Shown here: positions 7,089 through 14,144 of the stretch, one piece after another
How the letters are laid out: the number at the start of each line of letters is the position of its first letter
Position numbering within the stretch: the first letter of the stretch is position 1
Assembly: GCA_035315125.1 (NCBI GenBank)
Contig: DATFYI010000326.1
Span: forward strand, 1 to 14,260
DNA length: 14,260 bases
Direction of reading: 5' to 3'
Source: DATFYI01 sp035315125
Lineage (GTDB): Bacteria; Chloroflexota; Anaerolineae; Anaerolineales; Anaerolineaceae
Translations under genes and position numbers: made by a program
The notes under the pieces: generated by a model
What the model was told of the DNA's origin: nothing
The model's database searches: none
Seen by the model: only the letters and a program-made list of their open reading frames with translations

Positions 7089-8882
7089 ATGGCCAAGATC
7101 GTAGCTGTCATGGCCTGCCCGACGGGGATTGCCCACACCGTCATGGCTGCGGAGGCACTCGAGAAAACCGCGAAAGTTATGGGTCATACCCTGCGTGCGG
7201 AAATGCAGGGTTCTATTGGGGTGAAGAACGTCCTCACCGAGCAGGAAATCCAAGAAGCCGATACTGTGATCATCGCAACCGATATTCATATTGCTATGGA
7301 CCGCTTTGCTGGTAAACCCGTCTATGCAATCTCGACCAGCGATGCCATCCGTAAGACACGGGCTGTTATCGAGGAAGCGCTGGCAGAAGCTGAAGAGCTG
7401 AAAGGAGCTACAGCCGAACCAGTTACTTCAGCGCCAATACCTTCAGTGCCACCCCCGCCAGACGCTTCGAAGTTCCTGGTGGGTGTCACTTCTTGTCCGA
7501 CCGGTATCGCGCACACTTTTATGGCAGCCGAAGGTTTGAAAAAGGCAGCTAAAGCTCTTGGTTATCAAATAAAAGTCGAGACGCAAGGCTCAGTTGGTGC
7601 GCAGGACACTTTGACATTTGAGGAGATTGGCCGGGCAGATGCTGTGATCATTGCCGCAGACGCCTTTGTGGACAAGACCCGCTTTGCCGGTAAACGGCTG
7701 TATGAGACCTCAACCAACGAGGCCTTGCACGCCGGGCAGGATGTACTCAAGAAAGCTTTGGCTTTACCGGAACCAGGGGGAACCGATCTTGCTGACCTGG
7801 CTAAAGAGATGAAGAAAGCGCGCGCGGCCAAGGTCACCGGGCCGTACAAACACCTGATGACTGGAGTGTCATACATGCTACCCATCGTGGTAGCCGGTGG
7901 CATCTTGATCGCCCTGTCGTTTGCTTTCGGTGGAATCAAGCCACAAGGCTATCCAACGGGTACGCTGGCATGGGCGTTGATGCAAATTGGCGGCAGCACA
8001 GCATTTGCCCTGTATGTACCAGTTCTAGCAGCGTTCATCGCCTACTCAATTGCCGACCGCCCCGGCATTGCGCCAGGCATCATCGCTGGTATGCTGGCCA
8101 CCACCATAGGATCCGGGTTCTTAGGTGGCATTATAGCTGGTTTTCTGGCAGGCTACCTGACTCTCTGGTTGAATAACACCATTAATTTGCCAAAGAACCT
8201 GCAAGGCTTGAAGCCCGTTCTGATCCTACCGCTGCTCTCTACTTTAATCGTTGGTCTGGCTATGGTCTACCTGATCGGCCCGCCAATGAAAATAGTCAAT
8301 GAAGGTTTGACGACCTGGTTGAAAGGTATGCAGACCGGCAGCGCCGTCGTGCTCGGCCTGATCTTGGGTGCAATGATGGCCTTTGACATGGGCGGCCCGG
8401 TCAATAAAGCCGCTTATGCCTTTTCGGTCGGTTTGCTTTCCAGCCAGGTCTATGCGCCTATGGCGGCGGTGATGGCCGCAGGGATGACGCCTCCATTGGG
8501 TCTGGCATTGGCCGCTAAGCTCTTTAAGAACCGCTTCACAGCTGATGAGCAGGAAGCCAGCAGCGCAGCGGCAGTCCTGGGTATCTCGTTTATCACTGAA
8601 GGAGCGATTCCTTTCGCGGCTCGTGATCCATTTCGTGTTATTCCAAGTCTGATGACTGGGTCAGCGGTGACCGGTGCTCTTTCCATGGCCTTTGGCTGCA
8701 GGCTGTTGGTGCCACATGGCGGCGTCTTTGTACTGTTTATCCCCAACGCCGTCGTAAACCTGGGCGGCTATTTGATCGCCATAGTTGTCGGAACATTGAT
8801 AACAACTGGCATGCTGTTTGCCCTCAAGAAGCCGCTGGCGGAGAAGGTACAGGCTTTCGCAAGGGAAGCAGCCGTTGCATAG
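7089..8882 (+). CDS. fruA: PTS fructose permease, EIIB-EIIB-EIIC
   Basis: A 597-residue inner-membrane permease importing fructose as fructose-1-phosphate. Two tandem fructose-type EIIB domains come first (about 1-100 and 130-230). Both keep the phosphorylated Cys in the motif CPTGIAHT (Cys10 and Cys136), and an Ala/Pro-rich linker joins them. EIIC (about 250-597) is strongly hydrophobic with repeated membrane segments, starting near SYMLPIVVAGG and including ITEGAIPFAARDP (from about 502), a fructose-EIIC hallmark, and PHGGVFVLF. In E. coli FruA the first EIIB-like domain has lost its Cys; here both look able to carry phosphate. AAAAGGAG at 7074-7081 gives ATG 7089 ideal spacing. The EIIA and fusion genes upstream would supply phosphate, and FruK would use its product. 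Confidence 0.95.
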   Translation: MAKIVAVMACPTGIAHTVMAAEALEKTAKVMGHTLRAEMQGSIGVKNVLTEQEIQEADTVIIATDIHIAMDRFAGKPVYAISTSDAIRKTRAVIEEALAEAEELKGATAEPVTSAPIPSVPPPPDASKFLVGVTSCPTGIAHTFMAAEGLKKAAKALGYQIKVETQGSVGAQDTLTFEEIGRADAVIIAADAFVDKTRFAGKRLYETSTNEALHAGQDVLKKALALPEPGGTDLADLAKEMKKARAAKVTGPYKHLMTGVSYMLPIVVAGGILIALSFAFGGIKPQGYPTGTLAWALMQIGGSTAFALYVPVLAAFIAYSIADRPGIAPGIIAGMLATTIGSGFLGGIIAGFLAGYLTLWLNNTINLPKNLQGLKPVLILPLLSTLIVGLAMVYLIGPPMKIVNEGLTTWLKGMQTGSAVVLGLILGAMMAFDMGGPVNKAAYAFSVGLLSSQVYAPMAAVMAAGMTPPLGLALAAKLFKNRFTADEQEASSAAAVLGISFITEGAIPFAARDPFRVIPSLMTGSAVTGALSMAFGCRLLVPHGGVFVLFIPNAVVNLGGYLIAIVVGTLITTGMLFALKKPLAEKVQAFAREAAVA

Positions 8883-8948
8883 GCAAGTTAATCAATTCGA
8901 TCTCGCTAGAATGGATTGTGAGTATTGTAAACTGCAGGCGTTATAAAG

Positions 8949-8980
8949 GTGGGTGAGGTTTGCAAAAAAGCTTCACCCAC
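8949..8980 (+). promoter_or_regulatory. Inverted repeat between the fructose permease and fbp
   Basis: GTGGGTGA (8949-8956) pairs with TCACCCAC (8973-8980) across a 16-base loop that includes six A. No T-run follows, so a classical terminator is unlikely. It lies 39 bases before the fbp start, in a 137-base gap, and could be an mRNA-stabilising hairpin or an operator that lets fbp be expressed differently from the PTS genes. Confidence 0.45.
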
Positions 8981-9019
8981 TCTAGCCAGAAGTAATATAA
9001 ATTGAAGTAAAACTCCTCT

Positions 9020-10984
9020 ATGAACACAGAAGAGAGCCAACTCCCCTATCTTCAACTCCTTGCAAAGCTGTATCCCTCAATCCGAGCCGCTTCGACGGCG
9101 ATTGTAGATCTGACCGCACAACTGAATTTGCCCAAAGGTACGGAGCATTTCGTGTCCGACGTTCATGGAGAGTACGAGGCCTTTCGACATGTGTTAAAGA
9201 ACGGCTCAGGCTCGATCAAGCGCAGTATTGAGGAGACCTTCGGCGATAGCCTATCAGAGGATGAGAAACGGACCCTGGCCACTCTCATCTACTATCCTGA
9301 GGCTAAATTACCCCTCATCTTGAAATCGATATCCGACGAGGCTGAATGGTATCGAACGACCCTGGTGCGGCTGATCAAGCTTTGCCGGGATATTTCCAGC
9401 AAGTATCCGCGAGCCAGGGTCCGGTCGTTTATGCCGGACGACCTGGCTGGCATTATCGAGGAACTCCTTCACGAACAAGAGCACATTGAAGACAAGGCTG
9501 AGTATTATCAGAGTATCATCGAAACAATTATCTCGACGGATAGTGCGAGAACAGTTATTGTCGCACTGGTTGAACTGATCCAACGTCTTGCGATTGCACG
9601 ACTGCATATTCTTGGGGACGTCTATGACCGGGGTCCCGCAGCCGAATTGATTATGGATACGTTAATCAATTATCACAGCGTAGACCTGCTCTGGGGCAAC
9701 CATGACATGTTGTGGATGGGGGCAGCCGCGGGAAGCGAGGCCTGTATCGCCAATGTCATCCGGATTGCCCTGCGCTACGGCAACGTCACCACATTAGAGC
9801 ATGGCTATGGCATAAGTCTTCTACCTCTTGCATCTTTCACTGTTGATACCTATGGCGACGATCCCTGCCAGCAGTTTCTACAAACACCTGCCGACGAAGA
9901 CGACTCTGGTGGCGACGAACGCCGGCTGGTGGGTCAGATGCATAAGGCGATCACAATTCTGCAGCTTAAGTTAGAGGCGCAGATCATTCTCCGACAGCCC
10001 CAGTTCCAAATGGAAGATCGCTTGCTCCTGGACAAGATCGATCACCAATCCGGAACAATTCGGATAAACGGGACGGTATATCCACTCCTCGACAATCACT
10101 TTCCCACCATAGACCCTCGGCAGCCCTTTGAGCTGACTGCACGAGAAAAAGTACTGATCGAAAGATTAAGGCTTTCCTTCACCAGCAGCACAAGGCTGCA
10201 GCAGCACACCCGGTTTCTTTTTTCAAAGGGCGGCATGTATTTGGTCTATAATGGGAATTTACTATACCACGGCTGTATTCCAATGAATGATGACGGCTCT
10301 TTCAGATCCGTTCATTTGGGTGGCCAGGTTGTAGCAGGAAAATCTCTTATGGATCGTCTCGATCGCCTGGCGCGCCAGGGTTATTTTGCCACTGACAAAC
10401 CGGCCTACAAACAAGAAGGCATGGATATTATGTGGTATCTATGGAGCGGTGCCCAGTCCCCATTGTTTGGTACCGAAAAGATGGCGACATTTGAGCGTTA
10501 TTTCATTGCTGATAAGACCACTCATGAGGAAAAAAGAAACGCTTACTACGTTTTCCGCGATCAAGAAGAGACCGCCCGGCTGATCTTGCAAGAATTCGGC
10601 GTGAACCCTGATACAGGCCACATTATCAACGGTCATGTGCCGGTAAAGGTAAAGCGCGGGGAGAGCCCTGTTAAGGCCAATGGTAAGCTGTTAGTGATCG
10701 ATGGGGGATTTTCAAAAGCCTATCAGAAAGAAACTGGAATCGCTGGATACACCTTGGTATACAACTCATACGGTTTACTCTTAGCTGCACATCATCCATT
10801 CGAGTCTGCTCAGAAAGCAATCGAAGAGGAGCTAAACATTGACTCGACCACACAAATTTTGGAACGTAACGATATCAGGATACGGGTGAAAGATACCGAT
10901 CTTGGCCGGAAAATCCAACGGCAGATTGATGATCTGCAAATGCTCACTGCCGCATATCGCAGCGGTTTGATTATGGAAAGTTGA
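9020..10984 (+). CDS. fbp: Fructose-1,6-bisphosphatase, class III
   Basis: A 654-residue cytoplasmic enzyme hydrolysing fructose-1,6-bisphosphate to fructose-6-phosphate and phosphate. It belongs to the class III family known from Bacillus Fbp (about 670 residues), which has a calcineurin-like metallophosphatase core and is unrelated to the common class I and II enzymes. Metal-site motifs are visible: SDVHGE (Asp47, His49), LGDVYDRGP (Asp200, Asp203), GNHD (227-230 region), and later YHGCIP and NGHVPVK. GTEHFVSDVHGEYEAF is diagnostic for the family. The ribosome site before ATG 9020 is weak, and the gene starts 137 bases after the permease. It is the natural next step after FruK, returning carbon to fructose-6-phosphate for biosynthesis. 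The next start codon, of a broken pgi, lies 14 bases after its stop. Confidence 0.95.
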   Translation: MNTEESQLPYLQLLAKLYPSIRAASTAIVDLTAQLNLPKGTEHFVSDVHGEYEAFRHVLKNGSGSIKRSIEETFGDSLSEDEKRTLATLIYYPEAKLPLILKSISDEAEWYRTTLVRLIKLCRDISSKYPRARVRSFMPDDLAGIIEELLHEQEHIEDKAEYYQSIIETIISTDSARTVIVALVELIQRLAIARLHILGDVYDRGPAAELIMDTLINYHSVDLLWGNHDMLWMGAAAGSEACIANVIRIALRYGNVTTLEHGYGISLLPLASFTVDTYGDDPCQQFLQTPADEDDSGGDERRLVGQMHKAITILQLKLEAQIILRQPQFQMEDRLLLDKIDHQSGTIRINGTVYPLLDNHFPTIDPRQPFELTAREKVLIERLRLSFTSSTRLQQHTRFLFSKGGMYLVYNGNLLYHGCIPMNDDGSFRSVHLGGQVVAGKSLMDRLDRLARQGYFATDKPAYKQEGMDIMWYLWSGAQSPLFGTEKMATFERYFIADKTTHEEKRNAYYVFRDQEETARLILQEFGVNPDTGHIINGHVPVKVKRGESPVKANGKLLVIDGGFSKAYQKETGIAGYTLVYNSYGLLLAAHHPFESAQKAIEEELNIDSTTQILERNDIRIRVKDTDLGRKIQRQIDDLQMLTAAYRSGLIMES

Positions 10985-10998
10985 AGCCAGAGGAAATT

Positions 10999-11070
10999 AT
11001 GTCCTTACTTATTGATTCAGCGGCCTGGCAGGCGCTGCTCAGGCATTAACGGCAGATGGCCGACGTACAG
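10999..11070 (+). pseudogene. pgi: Broken N-terminal remnant of glucose-6-phosphate isomerase
   Basis: AGAGGA (10989-10994) precedes an ATG at 10999 that opens only 16 codons (MSLLIDSAAWQALLRH) before TAA at 11047-11049. Reading on in the same frame gives RQMADVQ. Together this matches the start of E. coli-type Pgi (TAAWQALQKH, then EMKDV), with the TAA standing where a sense codon, for example CAA, would be expected. After about 11070 the similarity ends and the tRNA-derived repeat array begins. The enzyme would interconvert fructose-6-phosphate and glucose-6-phosphate, the step after Fbp. I read this as an operon gene that lost its body when the repeat region formed. The match is short and made from memory of the family, so it needs an alignment. 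Confidence 0.6.
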
Positions 11071-11140
11071 GACGTCTCTCTTAGTATCGGAGAATGGACA
11101 CTGTCCCCTTTTGGGGGTTCGAAACACTCTTTATCTAAAA

Positions 11141-11160
11141 GACGTCCATCTCTGGACGTC
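11141..11160 (+). terminator. Hairpin of repeat unit 1 (weak terminator)
   Basis: GACGTCC (11141-11147), loop ATCTCT, GGACGTC (11154-11160): a perfect 7-bp stem. It is followed only by TTCACA, so termination would be weak. On the minus strand it is followed by TTTTAG. Confidence 0.55.
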
Positions 11161-11220
11161 TTCACAGGTAGCGGGGAGTGGACATTGTCCCCTTTAGGGG
11201 ATTCGAACCACTCTTAAACC

Positions 11221-11248
11221 AAAATCCGTCCACAAGGACGGATTTTTT
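11221..11248. terminator. Hairpin terminator of repeat unit 2
   Basis: AAAATCCGTCC (11221-11231) and GGACGGATTTT (11236-11246) form a perfect 11-bp stem with loop ACAA, followed by a T-run to 11248. It is likely to stop read-through from the fbp side, and the A-run makes it usable from the other strand. Confidence 0.8.
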
Positions 11249-11307
11249 CTAGTAGCGGGGAGTGGACGTGTCCCCATACGGGGATTCGAATCACTCTTAA
11301 ACAAAAT

Positions 11308-11329
11308 GACGCCCATTTCTGGACGTCTT

Positions 11330-11333
<4 letters not shown>
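11308..11333. terminator. Terminator of tRNA-fMet (unit 3 hairpin)
   Basis: GACGCCC (11308-11314), loop ATTTCT, GGACGTC (11321-11327), one mismatch, then six T on the plus strand. On the minus strand it lies directly after the tRNA 3' end and is followed by ATTTTGTTT. It therefore ends the tRNA transcript and blocks convergent transcripts from the fbp side. Confidence 0.75.
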
Positions 11334-11407
<74 letters not shown>

Positions 11408-11551
11408 ACATGATTTAAGCGAGTGGAATTGTACCCCAATGTCGTTGGATAGTCAAGGTAAGTACAGCTTTCAAAAAGCCGATCGCACATCCGTGGGTCA
11501 TGCGAATCAACTATTATACAAATTGGATGGGGTAGATTAAAAAGAGCGAGA

Positions 11552-11563
11552 TGACATATGTCA
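11552..11563. promoter_or_regulatory. Perfect 12-base palindrome (possible operator)
   Basis: TGACATATGTCA lies 106 bases before the methyltransferase start, in an A+T-rich intergenic region of about 260 bases. A dimeric regulator could bind it. No regulator gene is in the window. Confidence 0.3.
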
Positions 11564-11606
11564 CTAGCATACTTAGCTATATAAGTGTATATTTTTCTTA
11601 TATCAT

Positions 11607-11616
11607 AACGATCGTT
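11607..11616. promoter_or_regulatory. Perfect 10-base palindrome (possible operator)
   Basis: AACGATCGTT, with A+T-rich flanks TAT/TAT, lies 52 bases before the methyltransferase start. Its form resembles operators of TetR-type repressors, but that is only a resemblance. Confidence 0.3.
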
Positions 11617-11668
11617 TATTGTAATAATAACTTGAAACCCAACTAAATCTGTTTATTTAGGAGTATCC

Positions 11669-12475
11669 ATGAAGATCATTGGGGAAAAGATCAATGGCAC
11701 CCGCAAGATGGTTGCAAAAGCCATTGCCGAGCGCAATGCCGAGTTCATCCAAAACCTGGCCAAGAAACAGGTTGAAGGCGGCGCGTTTTGGCTGGACATC
11801 AACGCCGGTACTCATCCTGATAAAGAACCGGAAGATCTGGTCTGGCTGATCCGCCTGGTGCAGGATGTGGTCGATGTGCCTTTGTGCCTGGATAGCGCCA
11901 ACCCGGATGCTTTGCGCATAGCCATGAAAGAAGTCAAAAAAACCCCAATGATTAACTCGATCAGTGGAGAGGTGATCCGTTTGAACGGCATCCTGCCGGT
12001 TGTGGTTGAAAATGGCTGCGAAGTGATCGCTTTGTGCCTGGATGACAAAGGCATTCCTGCCACCCGGGATGCACGCCTGGATGTCATCCGCAAAGTATTT
12101 GAGGAGACCCGCCAGGTGGGCGTGCCCGATGAGAAAGTATACGTCGATCCACTGGCCATGACTATCGCCACCAACACGGATGCCGGCCTGATTATCTTCG
12201 ACACCATGCGGGCCATCCACGCTGAATTTCCCAACGCTCATATCTCCTGTGGGTTAAGCAACGTCTCATTTGGGCTGCCAGTCCGGGCATTGATCAATCG
12301 CACATTTATGGTCTACGCTCTGGAAGCAGGTATGGATACCGCCTTGATCGACCCGAACGACCGCGAGCTGCAGGCTGCCATCATCGCTTCGGATTTATTG
12401 CTCGGGCGGGACAAACATTGTCTGAAATATACTCGTGCTTACCGGGCCGGCCTGCTGGAAGCAAAAGCCAATTAA
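11669..12475 (+). CDS. Methyltetrahydrofolate:corrinoid protein methyltransferase (AcsE/MtgA-like)
   Basis: A 268-residue cytoplasmic TIM-barrel protein of the pterin-binding (dihydropteroate synthase-like) family. It aligns along its length with Moorella AcsE (262 residues), which moves the methyl group of methyl-tetrahydrofolate to the cobalt of the corrinoid iron-sulfur protein in the Wood-Ljungdahl pathway. Conserved features are GEKINGTR at the N-terminus, Asp75 in LCLDS, Asn96 in MINS, Asp160 in YVDPL and Asn198 in GLSNVS, at the positions of the methyl-tetrahydrofolate-binding residues of AcsE. Related MtgA enzymes work in the reverse direction in methylamine or glycine betaine demethylation. 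No corrinoid protein, CO dehydrogenase or MttB-like gene is next to it, so the direction cannot be told. AGGAG at 11659-11663 sets the start. A hairpin and then a strong terminator follow, so it is probably monocistronic. Confidence 0.88.
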   Translation: MKIIGEKINGTRKMVAKAIAERNAEFIQNLAKKQVEGGAFWLDINAGTHPDKEPEDLVWLIRLVQDVVDVPLCLDSANPDALRIAMKEVKKTPMINSISGEVIRLNGILPVVVENGCEVIALCLDDKGIPATRDARLDVIRKVFEETRQVGVPDEKVYVDPLAMTIATNTDAGLIIFDTMRAIHAEFPNAHISCGLSNVSFGLPVRALINRTFMVYALEAGMDTALIDPNDRELQAAIIASDLLLGRDKHCLKYTRAYRAGLLEAKAN

Positions 12476-12497
12476 CATCCCCCGAACTTACTCATGT

Positions 12498-12516
12498 CTG
12501 GATGGATACCATCCAG
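12498..12516 (+). other. Hairpin just downstream of the methyltransferase
   Basis: CTGGATGG (12498-12505), loop ATA, CCATCCAG (12509-12516): a perfect 8-bp stem with no T-run. It could protect the mRNA 3' end. A second small hairpin GGTATA/TATACC follows at 12560-12578. Confidence 0.45.
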
Positions 12517-12583
12517 GGCAATCCGGTGCATTGGAGTGAATAAAGCCCTATAGAATAATGGTATAAAAACAGTATACCGGTTG

Positions 12584-12626
12584 ACAGTTTCGACGACAGT
12601 TCCAGGTTGTCGAAACTGTTTTTTTT
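12584..12626 (+). terminator. Strong Rho-independent terminator
   Basis: ACAGTTTCGACGAC (12584-12597) pairs with GTTGTCGAAACTGT (12606-12619), a 14-bp stem with one G-T pair and an 8-base loop, followed by eight T. It ends the methyltransferase transcript and separates it from the lipoprotein gene. Confidence 0.92.
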
Positions 12627-12784
12627 ATTTCACCGAAATCTAAATAGCTGTTTTAATTGTGTTTTTATGCTGGTGACGTTAGATTTTCTGGGCAGATTAT
12701 TACATTTCGAGTCAAGCAGGGAACTATTTGGGGGATTGCATCGTTCTTAGCAAAAAGATATGATCATATTAAAGAAGGTGGATG

Positions 12785-14107
12785 ATGGCTGCCTATAGAA
12801 TGTGGCTCTGTTTTACAATTTTTGGATTGCTCTTGAGCGCATGTACCAGCCCTGCCGTTGCCATTGTTCCGTCGGCTGTTCCCACCAGCATTCCAACGAT
12901 TATTTCTTTTACCCCAACATCCGGCGCACCCGAAGCTATTGCCATCCGGGCTGCCCAAAATGCCCTGGCGGACAGTCTGGGGGTTCAATCCGCATCGATT
13001 GCAGTCGTGGATGTCGTTGCTGTGGATTGGCCAAATTCCTGCCTGGGGATACAAGACCCGGCGGTGGTCTGCGCTATGATCGTTACGCCCGGTTATAAAA
13101 TAACGCTGGCTGTAAATAACAATCCATACGAGGTTCACACCAATAAAAACGGCAGTTCTGTCAGAATTGTTCCAAACTCCGCATCGTCCCAGATACCCGC
13201 TGTGCAAAGCGCTATCCAGAACCTGACCCAAAAGCTTCATTTGAATGCCGATCAGATCAAAGTGGAAAAAGTCGAAGCGGTGCAGTGGCCGAATGGCTGT
13301 CTGGGTGTACAGCCGCCGGGTATGATGTGTAACCAGTTGCTTACTCCCGGCTATCGTATTATCCTGGAAGCTATTGGAAATCCATACGAGTATCATTCTA
13401 ATGAAAGCGGGGATGTAGTCATCCTGGTTGCCAGGCCCAGCAATATTGTTGTTGTTCCGTTGTTGATCTGGCAAAGTAATGGCACGCCCTGTCTGACTGC
13501 TCAGATCGGTATGGATGGACTGGCTTTTGGTCCCTGTTCTGGCACATTGACAGCAGTATCCTTCGTCAATCCCAACCGATCGAACGAATTGCAATATTTT
13601 ATTCAAACCTACCGGTCCTATTCGCTGGTTCAAACACCAGCCGGCAGCGCGACTTTTTCAGGCCAGGGACAGCAGGCTGCTACGCCGGAAGTCCAACGTA
13701 GTATGGCCGAATGGGCTCTCCTGCTGGTGGATGAATCCAAAGGCGGGAGTGGCCGTCAAACGACTGGGCTGGTGATGACCTGGCACCGCGAGGGTGGTAT
13801 TGCCGGCGTCTGCAATGATTTGTATGTTTACGCCAGCGGCATGGCGTATGCAACTTCTTGCAGAGGAGGACAGACCGGAAACATTGGGACGGCCTATTTA
13901 AGTCCTGACCAGCTTAAGCAACTCTATCCTTGGGTGGATGGTTACCGCAGGTTTGAGATCGATCGTAATTCGCCTGGTACGGCCGATGCCATAAACGTTA
14001 CTTTGATCTTTATGGGCAACGGTACAAAAGTCGCCACGACCCTGGTCGATCAGGCCTTGTTGCTCGAATTTGCCAGTACATTATTTAGCCAGGCTGTTAA
14101 TCCATAA
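12785..14107 (+). CDS. Lipoprotein with two tandem W-P-N-x-C-L-G modules
   Basis: A 440-residue predicted lipoprotein. A short signal peptide ends in the lipobox LLLSAC, so Cys20 would be lipidated and the protein anchored on the outer face of the membrane. A Pro/Thr/Ser-rich linker follows. Two homologous modules of about 75 residues (about 53-129 and 138-216) share the pattern V-x-A-V-x-W-P-N-x-C-L-G, a second Cys, TPGY[KR]I, NPYE and H[TS]N; each has a Cys pair that may form a disulfide. The rest (about 220-440) is a different region with GGSGRQTTGLVMTW and paired Cys in GVCNDLYVYASG..TSC. I know of no assigned function; modules of this sort occur in secreted Chloroflexota proteins. Start: AGAAGG (12773-12778) fits ATG 12785 better than the ATG one codon earlier at 12782. 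The next gene starts 37 bases after the stop, perhaps in the same operon. Confidence 0.85.
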   Translation: MAAYRMWLCFTIFGLLLSACTSPAVAIVPSAVPTSIPTIISFTPTSGAPEAIAIRAAQNALADSLGVQSASIAVVDVVAVDWPNSCLGIQDPAVVCAMIVTPGYKITLAVNNNPYEVHTNKNGSSVRIVPNSASSQIPAVQSAIQNLTQKLHLNADQIKVEKVEAVQWPNGCLGVQPPGMMCNQLLTPGYRIILEAIGNPYEYHSNESGDVVILVARPSNIVVVPLLIWQSNGTPCLTAQIGMDGLAFGPCSGTLTAVSFVNPNRSNELQYFIQTYRSYSLVQTPAGSATFSGQGQQAATPEVQRSMAEWALLLVDESKGGSGRQTTGLVMTWHREGGIAGVCNDLYVYASGMAYATSCRGGQTGNIGTAYLSPDQLKQLYPWVDGYRRFEIDRNSPGTADAINVTLIFMGNGTKVATTLVDQALLLEFASTLFSQAVNP

Positions 14108-14144
14108 TACTTTATATTCATCAGGCATTGAGGAGAGAACAATT

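Noticed and set aside
8949..8980. Terminator between the fructose permease and fbp
   Set aside because: No T-run follows the stem, so I list it only as an inverted repeat.
11657..12241. Minus-strand open reading frame (194 codons)
   Set aside because: It is antisense to the methyltransferase, whose family match covers its full length.
12764..13633. Long minus-strand open reading frame (289 codons)
   Set aside because: It runs antisense to the lipoprotein gene, which has a ribosome site, signal peptide and internal domain repeats. The antisense peptide has low-complexity Asn/Gly/Arg runs.
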